Both the position numbers and the translations under genes were made by a program. The notes under the pieces were generated by a model. It was given only the letters and a program-made list of their open reading frames with translations. It had not been told where the DNA came from and did no database searches. Shown one piece after another: positions 22,503 to 34,275 of a stretch of DNA of 64,000 nucleotides; position 1 is the first letter of the stretch; every line of letters starts with the position of its first letter. Source of the stretch: Multifurca ochricompacta (Eukaryota > Basidiomycota > Agaricomycetes > Russulales > Russulaceae); NCBI GenBank assembly GCA_022496185.1, contig WTXG01000136.1:36621-100620 (forward strand). Reading direction: 5' to 3'.

Positions 22503-24593
22503 TCAGAACTTCCATCCACCCGTGAGACCCATGACGTTTTCCGGATCATATTCCCTTCTAATCTCACGCAGCCTCTCCAAACCTCCACCATACATCTTCT
22601 CCAAAGGCGTATCGAACATCACGTAATTCACGTACGGTGCCGCGTTTTCCAGGTCTTGACCGTCCCTGATGCCGGCCGTGACCAAAGCCTCACCCGACCT
22701 ACGTATGGCGTCTTCCATGTACTTCTCGACCAATGGTTTGGACCATGCTATGAACATGCTCGCCGGGAGGTACGCGCGAGAGCGGTCAGGAGGATGAGCA
22801 GATGGTCCTCCGTGTGTGAGGTAGTCGGGTTCAAACGGGTCAAAGGCACTCGAGACCAACACGTTCTCGTCATGCTTGCTCAACCACTCGCCCCAGAACT
22901 GTCCCACAGACGGTCAGAATCCAACAGTCTGTCAGCTCAGAGTGCATGCTTCTCGGTCTCTCACCTCGGTCTCGTTCGCGATGGCTTTGATGATCGGCTC
23001 CGTGAGGTGCAATATGGGCGAACCGTGAGAGTACCCATTGCTACATGCAAATGCGTAAGTAACTCTCATGTAGATTTTTTGTTGGCATTTCAGAGAGCTT
23101 TACCGTTGCTCGGGCATGAGATGACTCATCGACTCAACAAACGCCGCATAGGAACCTTTAAAGATGGACCTAGATGTGTTCGGCAGATCGAAGAACTCAT
23201 CGTAGAGACCTTGAGGAAGCTCCGGTCCATCATAGAAAAGCGAGATTTCGAACAATAGCTATTTTTCATTTGCCCTTTGTAAAATGAAAGCTGTACCGTG
23301 GTAAGCCATTCAACCCTTACCGAGCCTTTGGTATATATATATACCCCAAATTGTGCTCCCTTGTGGTCGTGTTCCCGGGTAACGAATTTGGCCATAGCCG
23401 CTTGGGCTTCTGCGATTTGTTCTCCCACATACTTAAATGAGGCCGCCTATGGTCTTACAGTTTGGACACCACCCCCCCCCGAAGAGAAAGTTCAGACGCA
23501 CCCAGATATCAGTTTGCTTGTGTGATTTCACGGTGAATTTAGTGACGATCCCCTGATTGGCGTGTGTTATCATTTGTGGAGTCATACGCACTGTCAACTC
23601 GTGATACTCACGAAGTTGTTGAATCCTCCCTAAAACATTTATGTGTGTATATGTATAAGGTCAGCATCCCGTCCTCGTAGTCGTTGCTCATACACACCTT
23701 GAGCCCAAAAAAGAGATCTTCATCCTTATCCGTTACCACTTTAACTTTTCCATTCGGTAACACGAGCTCATACCCCACGACATTGTCTACTGCAAGCCCA
23801 TACTGATTGCTCTTCCATGAGTATCCTGTGGTATCTTTGAGTCTATGTCATGTACGGCGGGGGAAAGGAACCAACACACCTCCGCCAAGCGTGAAACCTG
23901 CGACGCCGACAGGATCCATGCGACCTCCCACAATATTTATACCCTTGGGGACCAGGTGTGCGTACACTTCCCCCCAAGTGAGCCCGGCTCCAATCTCGAC
24001 CGTCCCCGAGTCTTCGTGGATGACGATGTCTTTAAATCGAGCCATTGAGATGTGAACACCGGAAGTCGATGAAAATCCGAGATTGTGGGAGTGCCCGCCA
24101 CCTTTGACCGCGAACGGTGTGCGCGTCATGGCGAGTTCCCGAAGCTGCGGTGTTCAAATCCAGATAGCGTCAGGGGGTGATTATGGGTTTACATTGTGAC
24201 GAGCACAGAGGTACTGACGATCATCCCAACGTCCCGGGGTGTGCCTGGCTGAACGGTGCACGCAGGTACTTGAGAGCTCGTGTCGACCCAGTGGGAGATG
24301 TCAGTATCAAACCGTGGTGAGCCTAAAAATTACGGATATCGGTGGTAAAAACCCATGACCATGGGCGATCCAAACAGCACCGAGGACTAGCCTGGATAAA
24401 ACACCTGGGACTCGAATGAAACAAAATTTGCTATCCTGGAGCACGCAATTTGGTAGTTGGTAGACAAAGGTAACTGTGCATGTTCGGTCGTGGGATCTTC
24501 CAAGTTAACGTTGCAGATGGGCTGATTGCGCGCGTTCGTTGCGATGACAGGGAGAAGAATGATGCCACACCACAGAAAGTGCGCTCTAAACAT
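22503..24593 (-). CDS. Secreted FAD-linked oxidase (berberine-bridge-like), paralogue C
   Basis: Third tandem member. It starts MFRAHFLWCGIILLPVIATN (signal peptide) at an ATG at 24593. Following exons read SPRFDTDISHWVDTSSQV, then FAVKGGGHSHNLGFSSTSGV with the flavin-linking His in the canonical GGGHS form, and WGEVYAHLVPKGINIVGGR. Later parts are FEISLFYDGPELPQGLYDEF, DPFEPDYLTHGGPSAHPPDR and GLERLREIRREYDPENVMGL ending in GGWKF at 22503. It is closer to paralogue B than to A in these motifs. Secreted oxidases of this type can act on sugars or small aromatics; the substrate here is unknown. Confidence 0.87.
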
Positions 24594-24599
24594 GATCTT

Positions 24600-26265
24600 T
24601 TGCAGCCGTAAGGTGCGCGCACTATCAGGACGATTAATCGATGAAGGGCATATTGTGCATTTATATATATCTGAGGTGGTTGTTTCAAGTGCTTCTAAGA
24701 GTCAGTAACGCATGTGACATGGCGGTGTGAGAAAGCTGATTGTGGCGTTTAGCAAAGACTCCTTCGATCTTAAGTTGGCGGCGCGCAAAGCCAATGAGGG
24801 GAGGGGGGAAGCAACGCCTAACTGGATGAGGTAGAAACCCGACCACCTGCATAGGGCGTATGACAAAACGCAATCATCACCAACCTACCCACCGCGCAGG
24901 TAGGAAGGTGGAAAAAAAGAGTGAAGTCCATTCAAATGGAATCGCCACCTGCGATCTTCGGGGCGGGTCGAGGGCTGTGCGTAAGCACAAGAACTCTTCT
25001 GTGTGGACTCTCGTAGCCAAAAAATAATGAAGGTAGGTCTTCGGGAGGTGTGGATACATATCCCGCGGCACGATGATATAGTCCGAAGCTTGCGTTGCCA
25101 CGTCGAAGAAGGACGTGACAAGAAGTCGAAAACACGTTGCCACAAATTCACTGATGATTGTACATGCCCAAAAGAGTGAGTGAGTGGTTCAGCACTTCAG
25201 TGCTTGGCTTAGTCGTAGTCCTGGCGGTCCGGGTTGCCGCAGTACCCACTAAACCGCGTTGAACTGGGTAACGACAACACGCTACACACTGTTTGACCAG
25301 AAAAACCTGTTGAAGAGTGGTTTATGAGTTTAGATAGGTAGTTGGCGTCCTTGACATGACTCATACTATTTCACGAGATGATTCGGTGTTTCGGACTGTC
25401 GGTGCGAGATAATCGCGCGAGGCAAGTCCACGCTAATTCAAAAGAAGAATGAATGACTCCTTCAAATATAAGTACACGTACGTGTCTTCTTGTGAAACGA
25501 TAGGCCCCCGTGGCGAAGGTGTGGAACGCGGCAGAAGACTCGTTCGTTGCCACCACAAACCCGAGGAGGGAGGGTCCAAAAATATTACCGACCACCAGCG
25601 ATGCCACGCAATTGGTGTGAGTCGTTTGCCCTTTCACTTTCAGAGAAGAAAGGTTATCCGTTCTATACTGCCAGAAGGTCGCTATGACCCGGACGAAGCC
25701 GTCGTATCCAATAAAAACCGTGGCGTCAAAGCTGCTTGTTTGAAGTTACGGTCTTGTTGACATCTTTTAAAATCAAGCGGGGTCTAATTCTAGTTGCACT
25801 TATCAGAAGGCACTTGTTAATAGAACGAAGCGAAGGGTTGAGGTCAAGGGTAGATGTCGTCGGCCTAATCGTCCGACGTGCCAATTGGGAAACGTTTAGC
25901 GTTTAAGGCTGGCTTGCCAGCTTACTCAGTCGGTTGGGTCACATGACTCTTACGTCGATGAGGAGTAGGAGGGTATTTTGTGTGTGTGCGTGATGCGCGG
26001 GTAGAAAACTGAAGCAATTTCAGATCCATACCCAGCTCCTAAGCTCTCTCTACTAATATTCCTACCGTATAGGCTATCGCGCGATCATGTGACAGGAATG
26101 CCAGGGTAACAAAGTACATAACAGTTTCAAAGAAAGTGCAATAAAAAAAAGGTATATGATCACAGATAGAATGTAAAACAGACACCCCCCCCCCCCCTAC
26201 CGCCACCACTAACATAGACAGATTACCCAGAATTTTCATCGGGGAACAACCGAAAGAAACTCAAT
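24600..26265. other. Intergenic stretch without a recognisable gene
   Basis: A minus-strand open stretch at about 25130-24880 (including DYIIVPRDMYPHLPKTYLHY) has protein-like composition but no start ATG and no family I recognise. The rest shows nothing. Confidence 0.4.
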
Positions 26266-26269
26266 CTTC

Positions 26270-27510
26270 GTCCATCCGAGTCTATCTCACGCAAGACAAA
26301 TTAAAATATTTTGTCAGACTTGAGTATGCGAGTAAAAAGCAGTCCATTCCTTACCTCCTTCTCCGCCTCCAGCTTCCGTAACGTGTGATCAAGCAACATG
26401 TTGCCCACGCCACTGTAATCCTCAAATCGTTCGCATTCTCGCCAAGCACCAAGTCAGTGTTCAGACAAGCAGTCGGACAGTATAACCGTCCAGTATTCAG
26501 ATCCACGCCCCAAACCAACATTATCTCTTCTGGATTCTTCTTGGGGATGATCAGGTTTGCATCTCTGAGGTCACCGTGTACGAATCCTTCTCTGTTCACA
26601 AGATCCTTCAGGTCCCTTGACCTTTTGGGAGGTATTCGGATGCAAGGTTTTGCCGGTCGGATGCATCGTGCACAATCCAATCTATCACTATAACGTGCCA
26701 CCGACCATGAAAAACGCCATAGCCGTATACTCTAGATGCACGTCCCTCCTTCGCAGAGAATAGATGCAGTTCCAAGCAGCATCGTTGCGTGAACTTTACC
26801 AGGACCTTATCTTTATTTTTGCCCGTAAACGCGCCATTAATGAAATGATTCTCGTGTCGATGAACCTCGCCTTGATACATCTCTCTCGTGATTCAAAAGC
26901 GGAGTTTCTCAGAAGGTGGATGAGTAGGAACCTCGTTTATGTATGGTTGATCACCTCGGTGTGGGTACGCTAGCTGCTGGGCCACGTAATCCTCCCGTCT
27001 TGCAGCTTACTATGCCCAATGTCTTGACTTCAATACTGCAAGAAGGTCCAGAGAGTGTTTCCTCTTCCCTGATCACTTGAACCTCGATTTTTTGGTATTC
27101 TCGTTCTTGAGTATAATATCTCCAAATTTCGTCGAACGATCTCCGGGCTGTCTCCGCACGCACCTTTTCAGAACCGTAGAACCGACTCATATCATGGAGA
27201 AATCTGTCGACGGCTGCTTCAAATTTGGTCTTTTTGTGGGCATTGGAAAATTAACGTTCATGTGGGCACAAAAGCGTCTGAACCCGAGTGAAATAGGAGG
27301 AAGATGTGATCACGTCCATATCGGGGCAGTCGTTGGCAATACGCTAAACACGATTTTTCTGCACTTTGGAATTTTATCATATTTAGCAACAATCGAAGGG
27401 GCTCCCTTGACAAAACGTCCTAAAGAAAGGGCTCCTTTTCTACCTTTTGTTCTTGAAGGGAAGGAAATTCTGGGGCTATGCAATACAAGGACGCTAGTTA
27501 GCAATTGATA
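26270..27510 (-). pseudogene. Decayed protein-kinase-like gene (copy 2)
   Basis: Related to 1830-3480 in the same orientation. About 26880-26690 reads GAFTGKNKDKVLVKFTQR then YGYGVFHGRWHVIVIDWI, and about 26600-26500 reads EGFVHGDLRDANLIIPKKN, the kinase catalytic-loop motif. The expected DFD/DFG is replaced by VDL in VWGVDLNTG. A 5' part near 27400-27310 reads GRFVKGAPSIVAKYDKI, matching the equivalent part of copy 1. Frames do not join without several introns or frameshifts, so I call it a relic. A break with a fragment of an FAD oxidase follows at about 27550. Confidence 0.5.
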
Positions 27511-27549
27511 ACGAAGATGATGATGAATTTATCGGAGTGCAGGAGCGGG

Positions 27550-27690
27550 AAGGAACCGCTGATAAGGGACTTGGATGTACTTGACAGATCTAGCAACTCA
27601 TCGTAGAGGCCGTGGGGAGGCTCTGGTCCATCATGAAAGTGCGACAACCAGAAACCCATCTGTGCGGTCATTGTCAACCAATAATAGTGT
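27550..27690 (-). pseudogene. Fragment of a fourth FAD-linked oxidase
   Basis: Encodes MGFWLSHFHDGPEPPHG followed by LYDELLDLSSTSKSLISGSF. This aligns with one internal exon of paralogues A, B and C (LFYDGP ... YDD/EF ... S..GSF). Nothing else of the gene is present. The sequence ends abruptly at about 27550 against kinase-like relic sequence. A longer piece of the same gene is preserved at about 49630-49960. Confidence 0.75.
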
Positions 27691-27755
27691 ATAACTTATT
27701 TTTCCATTGCCCCAAAATCCTACATCTCGTGCATGTGTCCTGCCCTCTCCCCTCT

Positions 27756-28542
27756 TCAAGAAAGACTGGGAATACCTTCACGTTTCAGAATCTCCTCAAC
27801 ATCGGGGATGCGTCGATGAAGGTACCCAAGCCCTTTCCGCATGAGACCAATTTGTTCTGCGAAGGGCATAAGAAACATTTCCGTTGTGGGCAGAGCAACA
27901 TAAGTCCAGTCTGCACAAATCTGAGTCAAAAAAAAAAACGTCGTTCTCTCCCTCCATCCTACCCTCCACGAGCCTTAAACTATACGAGTACGCACCAGGA
28001 ACGATCCACTTGTCTGCGCCGATGTCCTCCATACGGAACACAATGTTGAGCCCCCCGCGTGACTCCTCGACTGCCGCCCCACGCGTGACAATGAGCCTGA
28101 CGGCCTCTTTAAGCCGTCGCTTGATCTTCGTGCGCACAATAGGCTTGAGCATCACACGCGAGTTGAACGCTATAACTTGTAGAGACATGTCGACGCTGCG
28201 CTGCTCCGGCCGTCGGGGTCGCTCTGGGTACGGTCGTGGCTTGTACGGCTTGGAATAGGGCACATCCGGCTTGGTGAGGAATCCCTTGGGAAACGCATAT
28301 AGGGTGAAATGCTTGCTCACCCAGCGCGGGGCGAGTTGAACTTTGTGAGAAGGACGACACTGGAGCCGGGTGTAGTGTGCCTGAACTATGCATGCGATGT
28401 TTGTTTGTTTGTTTTGTGGTGGGGTTGGGTGAGTTTGAAAGGAAATATAGATTCTGATGGTCAAACGTACATTGACTGATCTGAGAGGAGTGGGTGCCTT
28501 TGGAAGCCTTCTAAGTTGAATACATTTCAGACGTGATGGCAT
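27756..28542 (-). CDS. RnpA-like (RNase P protein-like) small mitochondrial-type protein
   Basis: From the ATG at 28542, exon 1 encodes MPSRLKCIQLRRLPKAPTPL, a basic sequence compatible with mitochondrial import. The main exon contains AFNSRVMLKPIVRTKIKRRL and then KEAVRLIV. This resembles the RNR-type motif of bacterial RNase P protein (RxRxKRRLREAxR). GLNIVFRMEDIGADKWIVPG follows, and after an intron DWTYVALPTTEMFLMPFAEQ. The C terminus is IPDVEEILKREGIPSLS. With the splice acceptor TTCAG before GCACAC the whole frame is open. With the nearer acceptor CATAG it hits a stop. Relative to the copy at 48726-49589 it lacks 73 nt in exon 2. The family call is inference from motif and layout. It shares a short divergent promoter region with the SDR gene. 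Confidence 0.5.
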
Positions 28543-28589
28543 TGGTGTGTGGTTGAGGCTGATACGTAGGAGCAGGCACGGCACGGGAT

Positions 28590-28755
28590 GCCGTGAATCT
28601 ATTTAATTAGCTAACTGCTGCTGCTGTTGCTGTTGCTACACACAAGTAATGATCGCGCCGCGCGATCATCTTTTTCTTTTGGTTTTGGTCTCGGTTTTTC
28701 GATTCGATTATAAAATGTGATCAATCCCAGAACTCTATCATATTATTATCACCCA
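28590..28755. promoter_or_regulatory. Short divergent promoter region
   Basis: About 210 bp separate the start of the RnpA-like gene (28542, minus) from that of the SDR gene (28756, plus). It contains a (GCT/GTT)n tract at about 28617-28640. The same divergent spacer is kept in the inverted copy at 48532-48725. Confidence 0.5.
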
Positions 28756-29876
28756 ATGTCTTCTGCTACATCCCTCGTCTGGCTTATCACTGGAACTTCG
28801 TATGTCACCCTCTTCCTTAGCTCAGTGTGTGCACGTCACATTTCTTTAACTGCATCCAACAGGTCTGGCGTTGGTCGTGACCTCACTCTCGCTGCTCTTC
28901 AGAGGGGCGACAAGGTCATCGCTACAGCCCGCGCTCGCTCCATCGGTCAGCTCGACCAACTCAGGGAGAGAGGCGCCGATGTGCTCGAGCTTGACGTTAC
29001 TTCACCCATCGACAAATTGCATGAGATTGCCAAACAAGCCGTGGCAATTCATGGCCGGGTGGACGTTCTCGTGAACAACGCAGGTACGTACTTTTACGAT
29101 CCTGGCTGTCTATGTTCTAAATATCTAATCGTCTTGGTTCCTTATCAGGATACGTCCTTGTGGGTGCGATTGAAGAGAATACGTAAGTCACAGTTTTTGC
29201 TTGGTCTTACATATACTTCTCGTTACTTAACACTACATCTGTTCAAGGCCACAGGAGACATATGACCAGTTCAAGTGAGTCTACCTTATCTTTGACTGCT
29301 GGCCATCATCAGCATTATTAATCGTCATCCCCAAGTACAAACGTCTTTGGCGCTCTCAACGTCGCACGAGCCTTCCTACCTTATATGCGCCAGCGCAAGT
29401 CGGGATCGGTTGTCTGGATTGGTTCACTCGGCGGTTGGATGTAAGCGTGGCCTATATCTCGAACCAAGTAGGCTGGACCTACCTTTTTCTTTAGGTCCGT
29501 CCCTGACGCTGGACTCTATATCTCGACGAAATTTGCCTTGCGTGGTATGTAATTTCAATCAAGCCCTATCACTTTCCCCCTCCCCTCCCCTCCCCTCCCC
29601 TCCCCCCTTCTCGCCACACTGACGAACTGCCACTTGATTAGGCCTCTCTGAGACACTGGACGATGAGATTACACCTCTCGGCTTGCGAAGCATCATTTTC
29701 GAGCTCGGATTTTTCCGTACAGAATTCCTGGCGGCGTCCAATCGTTCGCCATACATCTCGCGAATCGAAGATTACAAGGAGTTAACTGCGGCTGTCGAGG
29801 AGCAGTTTGTCGGTATGTCATGTTCACCCTTCCCCTCCTTCCCAATATTATTCCCTCCTCCTCCTCCTCCTCCTCC

Positions 29877-29923
<47 letters not shown>

Positions 29924-30173
29924 TTCTTCATTCATTTGTCATTCATTTGTTGTTTTCGATCCAGCATACAACGGGAAGCAGCCTGGAGATCCGAAGAAAG
30001 CTGCGGAGATCATTGTAGACCTAGTGCGCGGCGAGGGCGTTACCAAGGGTCGGACCGTCCCCCCTGTGGTCGCACTGGGAACGGACACCTTTGAAGGCGT
30101 GCTGCAGGCGTCCAAGAAGACTATTGAGCGGCTCGAGGGTTGGGAGGATGTGTCCAAGTCGACAGACTTTTGA
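28756..30173 (+). CDS. Short-chain dehydrogenase/reductase (classical SDR)
   Basis: NAD(P)-dependent oxidoreductase with a Rossmann fold. Exon 1 from the ATG at 28756 ends ITGTS and joins SGVGRDLTLAALQRG, giving the cofactor motif TGxxSGxG across the first intron. LELDVTSPIDK and VDVLVNNAG follow, then GSVVWIGSLGGW with the catalytic Ser region and YISTKFALRG with the YxxxK pair. The C-terminal exon reads YNGKQPGDPKKAAEIIVDLV and stops at 30173. Seven or so short introns. The intron at about 29815-29963 contains a (TCC)n(TCA)n microsatellite. The pattern resembles fungal SDRs of the 11-beta-HSD/oxidoreductase type, with unknown substrate. A mutated copy lies at 47113-48531. Confidence 0.9.
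29850..29926. repeat. Compound (TCC)n/(TCA)n microsatellite in an SDR intron
   Basis: Trinucleotide repeat of about 70 bp inside an intron of the SDR gene. The duplicate gene carries a shorter, interrupted version at about 47354-47405. Confidence 0.85.
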
Positions 30174-30179
30174 CTAAGG

Positions 30180-31655
30180 TATGGTCGTTGAATGAGAGTT
30201 CAGCTCCAGTTTAACCTTTATTCTTCTCTTTCTCTTTCTTTTTTTATATTCAACGCACTGCACCCCGTTCTGACGAGATAAATTTCTGTACAGTAAAATA
30301 AAAAATTGGCATTACCCTCTGGTCTGAATGAAGGGGGGTTGGTAAAAAAAATGAGAACCAGAGTTCTCATGATCAACCAATCTTTTTTTTTTTTTTGGTA
30401 GCATGGGCATCTGAACGAACGTAAATTCAAGTAATAGTAATAGTCTCCGGTCACGGCTTCTCCCTGTGTTGTCTCAGTCTAAAGAGTGAGGGCCATACAT
30501 TGTGCGAAAAGTTTTTTTTTTTTTCTCCCATCATTATTATTTTTCCTCTCCTTAATGATCAGTGATAATTAAATGCTTTGAGGTGGTGAGGGCGAGGGGA
30601 GTGCGGGGGTGAAGAAGGTGGAGGCAGGGGTGAGGGGAGGTGAGGGAGGTGAGACGCATGACTTTTTGCTTATATTTATTTATTTATTTTGAACGAACAC
30701 TTTCACTTACTTTTTCCCCACCCCTAAGCCGTCCAGAGAGTTACCCCAACCAACCAACTGGGATGGGAATGTGACATCTACTCTAGGCACCACAACAATA
30801 TAGATAGATTGATAGATTAGATGATGATAGATGAGTCCATCCTGCCCAACTTTCCTTTTTCAGATTTCGCCGACTCGGACTTGTATCCAGTTTCAGTTTA
30901 TTTGACAATCTTTTCTGTACCACCTGATCATCATCATCATCATCATCATCCCCCACCGTCCTCTTGCCCTTTCTTACTTGGCAGCTTCAAGCTTCAAACT
31001 CCAAGGTCGCTTAAAATAGGGTGAGGGGGATTGAACTTCGTTTCAGGGGGGAAAACAAGAATAATACAATTGAATTTCGTTATCGCTTTTTTTTTTTTTT
31101 GTGTCAAGTCAAAAAACTAAGTCAATACAACGGAGAGGGGAGGGGGGGGGAAGGGGAAGGAGAAAGAAAAGAGAAATTAATGTTGTCGTGTGTTAACTAA
31201 CTTCGGAAGTTGTGTGCGTGGGTGGGTATTAAGAAGATAGGGGTAGGTGTACCTCTTTCTCCTCCTGTGCGTACTCCTGTGCGTAGAGGTATATATCCGA
31301 GAGCCTAGGAATGTGTGGTGAGAGAGAGAAAGAAAGAAAATTTTGAGAGTCGGAAAGGGGAGAAGGGGCAGGAGGCGTGTAAAATAGAGTAAAAAAAAAG
31401 AAAGAAAGAAAGAAAGAGAAATCAGAGAGAGCTAGAGCTAGAGATACAGTGATTTAAGAAGTATATGCATGTGCCCAGTTCCATCGCGCCGCGCGGCAAG
31501 GGCGGGATACGACACGGCGGTCCCATGATTATAAAAACAGATTCAGAGTCTAAGAGATTCCAAAAAATGAGAAAAAAAAAGGCGTGCAGAAATCGGGCAG
31601 GTGTAGGAGGATGCCAATCGTACTGTGGGGAAAGGAGGAAGGGGGGGGGGTTAAA
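30180..31655. other. Intergenic stretch with low-complexity tracts
   Basis: Contains T tracts, a (CAT)n tract at about 30927-30950, purine-rich stretches (31130-31180, 31320-31430) and a (GAAA)n tract at about 31398-31420. It lies between the convergent 3' ends of the SDR and the Clp1-like gene. No gene seen. Confidence 0.5.
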
Positions 31656-31659
31656 TCCT

Positions 31660-32618
31660 CTAGACAGCGCCGGTGGCGACCATGTTCATCGCTCCAAGGA
31701 TGACCTCCCAAGAAAAGTCAAGCGCGGCCCAAAGGTCACGATCAAAGACGCCAAGCGCGCACGCATTGCGCCAAATAGCGCTGACGGTGCGCGTGAGAGC
31801 CATCAAAGCACTCATCTTGTCACCCGCGGCGCTCGCGGCAAGGTATGTGGCCACCTGAGGTGCAGAAACATGCGCAAACGGACCTGCTCCAGCTCCACTT
31901 CCACTTCCGCGGGTGGTGGCACCGGAGAGCATCGAAGGTGGGACAGGGAGAAGAGCGCTCATGAGCCGGTCCAGCCGGTGTGCGACGATAAATGAATGCA
32001 AAGGTGCGAACGCCTCGGCGTGAGGTACAACCAGGGGCATCACAGGTATAGCAAGCATGCCATTCGACCGAATTTGAGAACGTGAAGCTGGGATGCGTGG
32101 GATGTGCGCGCAGTTGGCAGCTAAGACGATTTGATGAGTCGGGATGAGGAAGACAATGTCCGAGACGGGATGTTTTGAAGATGGGCTCGATTGGACGGCG
32201 AGGATGTGCGTTGGTGGTGTGCCACGCGTCGGAGCGATATCAAAGGACGTCGAGAGTCGTGAACGGGGGAGCTGTGACGGGACTTTAGCTGCAGTGATGG
32301 AGGCCATAAGTCTGTAGAACAAAGAGGGGACAAGGTCAGGAAAGATTGTTTAAGAGAGAGAGAGAGAGAGAGAGAGATTGAGGGGAATTTTGGAACGCAC
32401 TCTTCTCCACGCGCGTGGAGGCCTTTTCGGATGTATTCGAAAGGCACCTGCCCGAGGTTGGGCTCCACATCAAGAATAGCCTCGCGTTGCACCTCGGTGT
32501 AAGCTGGACGATTGAGTGTGCGTGGAAGCTGAAGGTTGGGAAGAGGTGAAGCGGGATGTTGGTGCTGATACATGGCACGGGGCTGCTGCTGTGCTGGGCG
32601 GTTGGTAACGTGGAACAT
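31660..32618 (-). CDS. clp1: Clp1-like protein (clampless1 family)
   Basis: In Coprinopsis and Ustilago, Clp1 controls clamp-cell formation and dikaryon development downstream of the mating-type homeodomain proteins. Exon 1 from the ATG at 32618 has a Gln/Pro-rich start, then YTEVQREAILDVEPNLGQVP and FEYIRKGLHARGEE. After one intron (about 32318-32394, with an (AG)n tract) exon 2 gives TPPTHILAVQSS, FLIPTHQIVLAANCAH, the ALLPVPPSM region and a C-terminal NACALGVFDRDLWAALDFSW. These blocks match my memory of basidiomycete Clp1-like proteins; no database was consulted. About 290 residues, one intron, intact frame. Confidence 0.7.
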
Positions 32619-32624
32619 GTCAAA

Positions 32625-34270
32625 GTCGAAGGATGTTAAGAGGGGTAAATGGATGATTGAGAGTACAAAAGATATAAAAGAAAAACCCCGTTTGTTGGTC
32701 GATCACTTCCTGAGCAAAGTACCAAAGATGAAAAAAAGCAAAGGTTTAAATATAAGGAAAGTAAAAGAGTGAAAGCTAGAAGAGGAACAACGATGAAGTG
32801 TATAGGACGCGCTCTTTTGGGTATTCGTTTGTTGCCCTCTTTGGGAAGTGACTCTAACCAAGGAATCCCTTGTCTTTGCTTTGTTTTGTTATAACAACTC
32901 ACTCACTCGTTTCCTCCCCTCTCATCCCTGCAAAAAAAAATCTATACTCGCTTGTACACAAGCCTTGCCTTTCCAAGAAATCATTCACCCTTGTACTTGC
33001 ATTATCTTTGTTTTTTTTTTACTAGTACTAGTACTAGTTCATAGTTATACCCTAGTCATCACTAGTCCTGACTCTGACTCGTGGCATGCATGTGCATGTT
33101 GTACCCTACCCTCCCATAAAAATCAATCAATTTACAATCAACAATCAACAATCAATAATCAACCCATCAATATAGCGTGTGTGAGTGAGTCATAGGTGTT
33201 GCCTAAACTACTCACTAAGTATCAAAAGTTGTTCCAAACCTTGCCTTTGGCAGCAACCCGATCAGTATCTCAGTATCTTTAATTAGATTTTTTTTTTCTC
33301 GTGGCCTCCTCCGGCCTCCCTTCCCCTCCTCTCCTTGACCGATAAATTAAAACCACGTGATTACACATCCGCCCTTCACAATCAAAAAAAGAAAAAAAAA
33401 AAGAAATATCATAATTCCTCCTTGCAAATGAGTCTTTTATTCTTTTGAACCCGCGTTACCATCAAACCCTTGTTATAGGTAGAAAAAAAAAAAAGTAATA
33501 TCTGGGTTTGGCTTTTTTTTTGGCCACGGGGGGGGGAAGGGTGAGCAAGCATACCACATACAAACAAACCAAACGTTGAGCTTGTTTTTTTTTTTCTTTT
33601 CTTTTTGTGCCTTAAACTGGGGGGGGGTTGAGAGTGCCAGTTGATATATGCCCAAGCCCAAGATGGATGGCGCATTTTACATGTATGCGCTCTTTACTAC
33701 AAGGGGGATGGTTGTCACGAGTTTCGCGACGTCGCGCTAGTAGCACTTACTTACTAGTACGTCCGCCCACCGCCGCTCATTATATAAAGTTTTATTTTTC
33801 TTTTCGGGTGGAATTCTAAGAGTTATGGTGGTTTACGGCAGTCTCAGTTTGATTTGCAATTTGCAAACAAGCACGAAAGGACCCCCGCCTCCCTCCTTCA
33901 TCCTCACCATCGTTAGCAACCCCGGGCGTGAGAGTTAAACCAACGATGATTTTGTTTCTCCCACCTGGCTTAGCTGGTAATCTCCCCTCCCCCCCACAGA
34001 TTTATGGAATATTTACTCACTCACTCAAAACAAAAGCGAATAACAAACACTGAACACGATCACGATCACCCAACTAAGGATCCAAATTGGTCCATAGAAA
34101 AAAAAAAGCCTAAATTAGCCCGTCACGCCAAATGCATACTAAAGCAGACGGAACGGGACAAAAGGATCTCCAAATCGAGCTGGTCAAGTTTCTAACAACT
34201 TAGCTTTAGCTTGGCACTAGAGCCTGGCAGCTCTCTCTCCAAGGTTTGGTGGCTCTTGGTGTTAGGGTTT
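32625..34270. other. Intergenic stretch without a recognisable gene
   Basis: Promoter side of the Clp1-like gene and 3' side of the next SDR. It contains A, T and G homopolymers and a short (ACTAGT)n-like tract at about 33020-33038. No gene supported. Confidence 0.5.
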
Positions 34271-34275
34271 GATGG

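Noticed and set aside
29693..29935. Minus-strand frame with poly-Asp/poly-Glu
   Set aside because: It is the reverse reading of a microsatellite in an SDR intron and overlaps well-supported exons.
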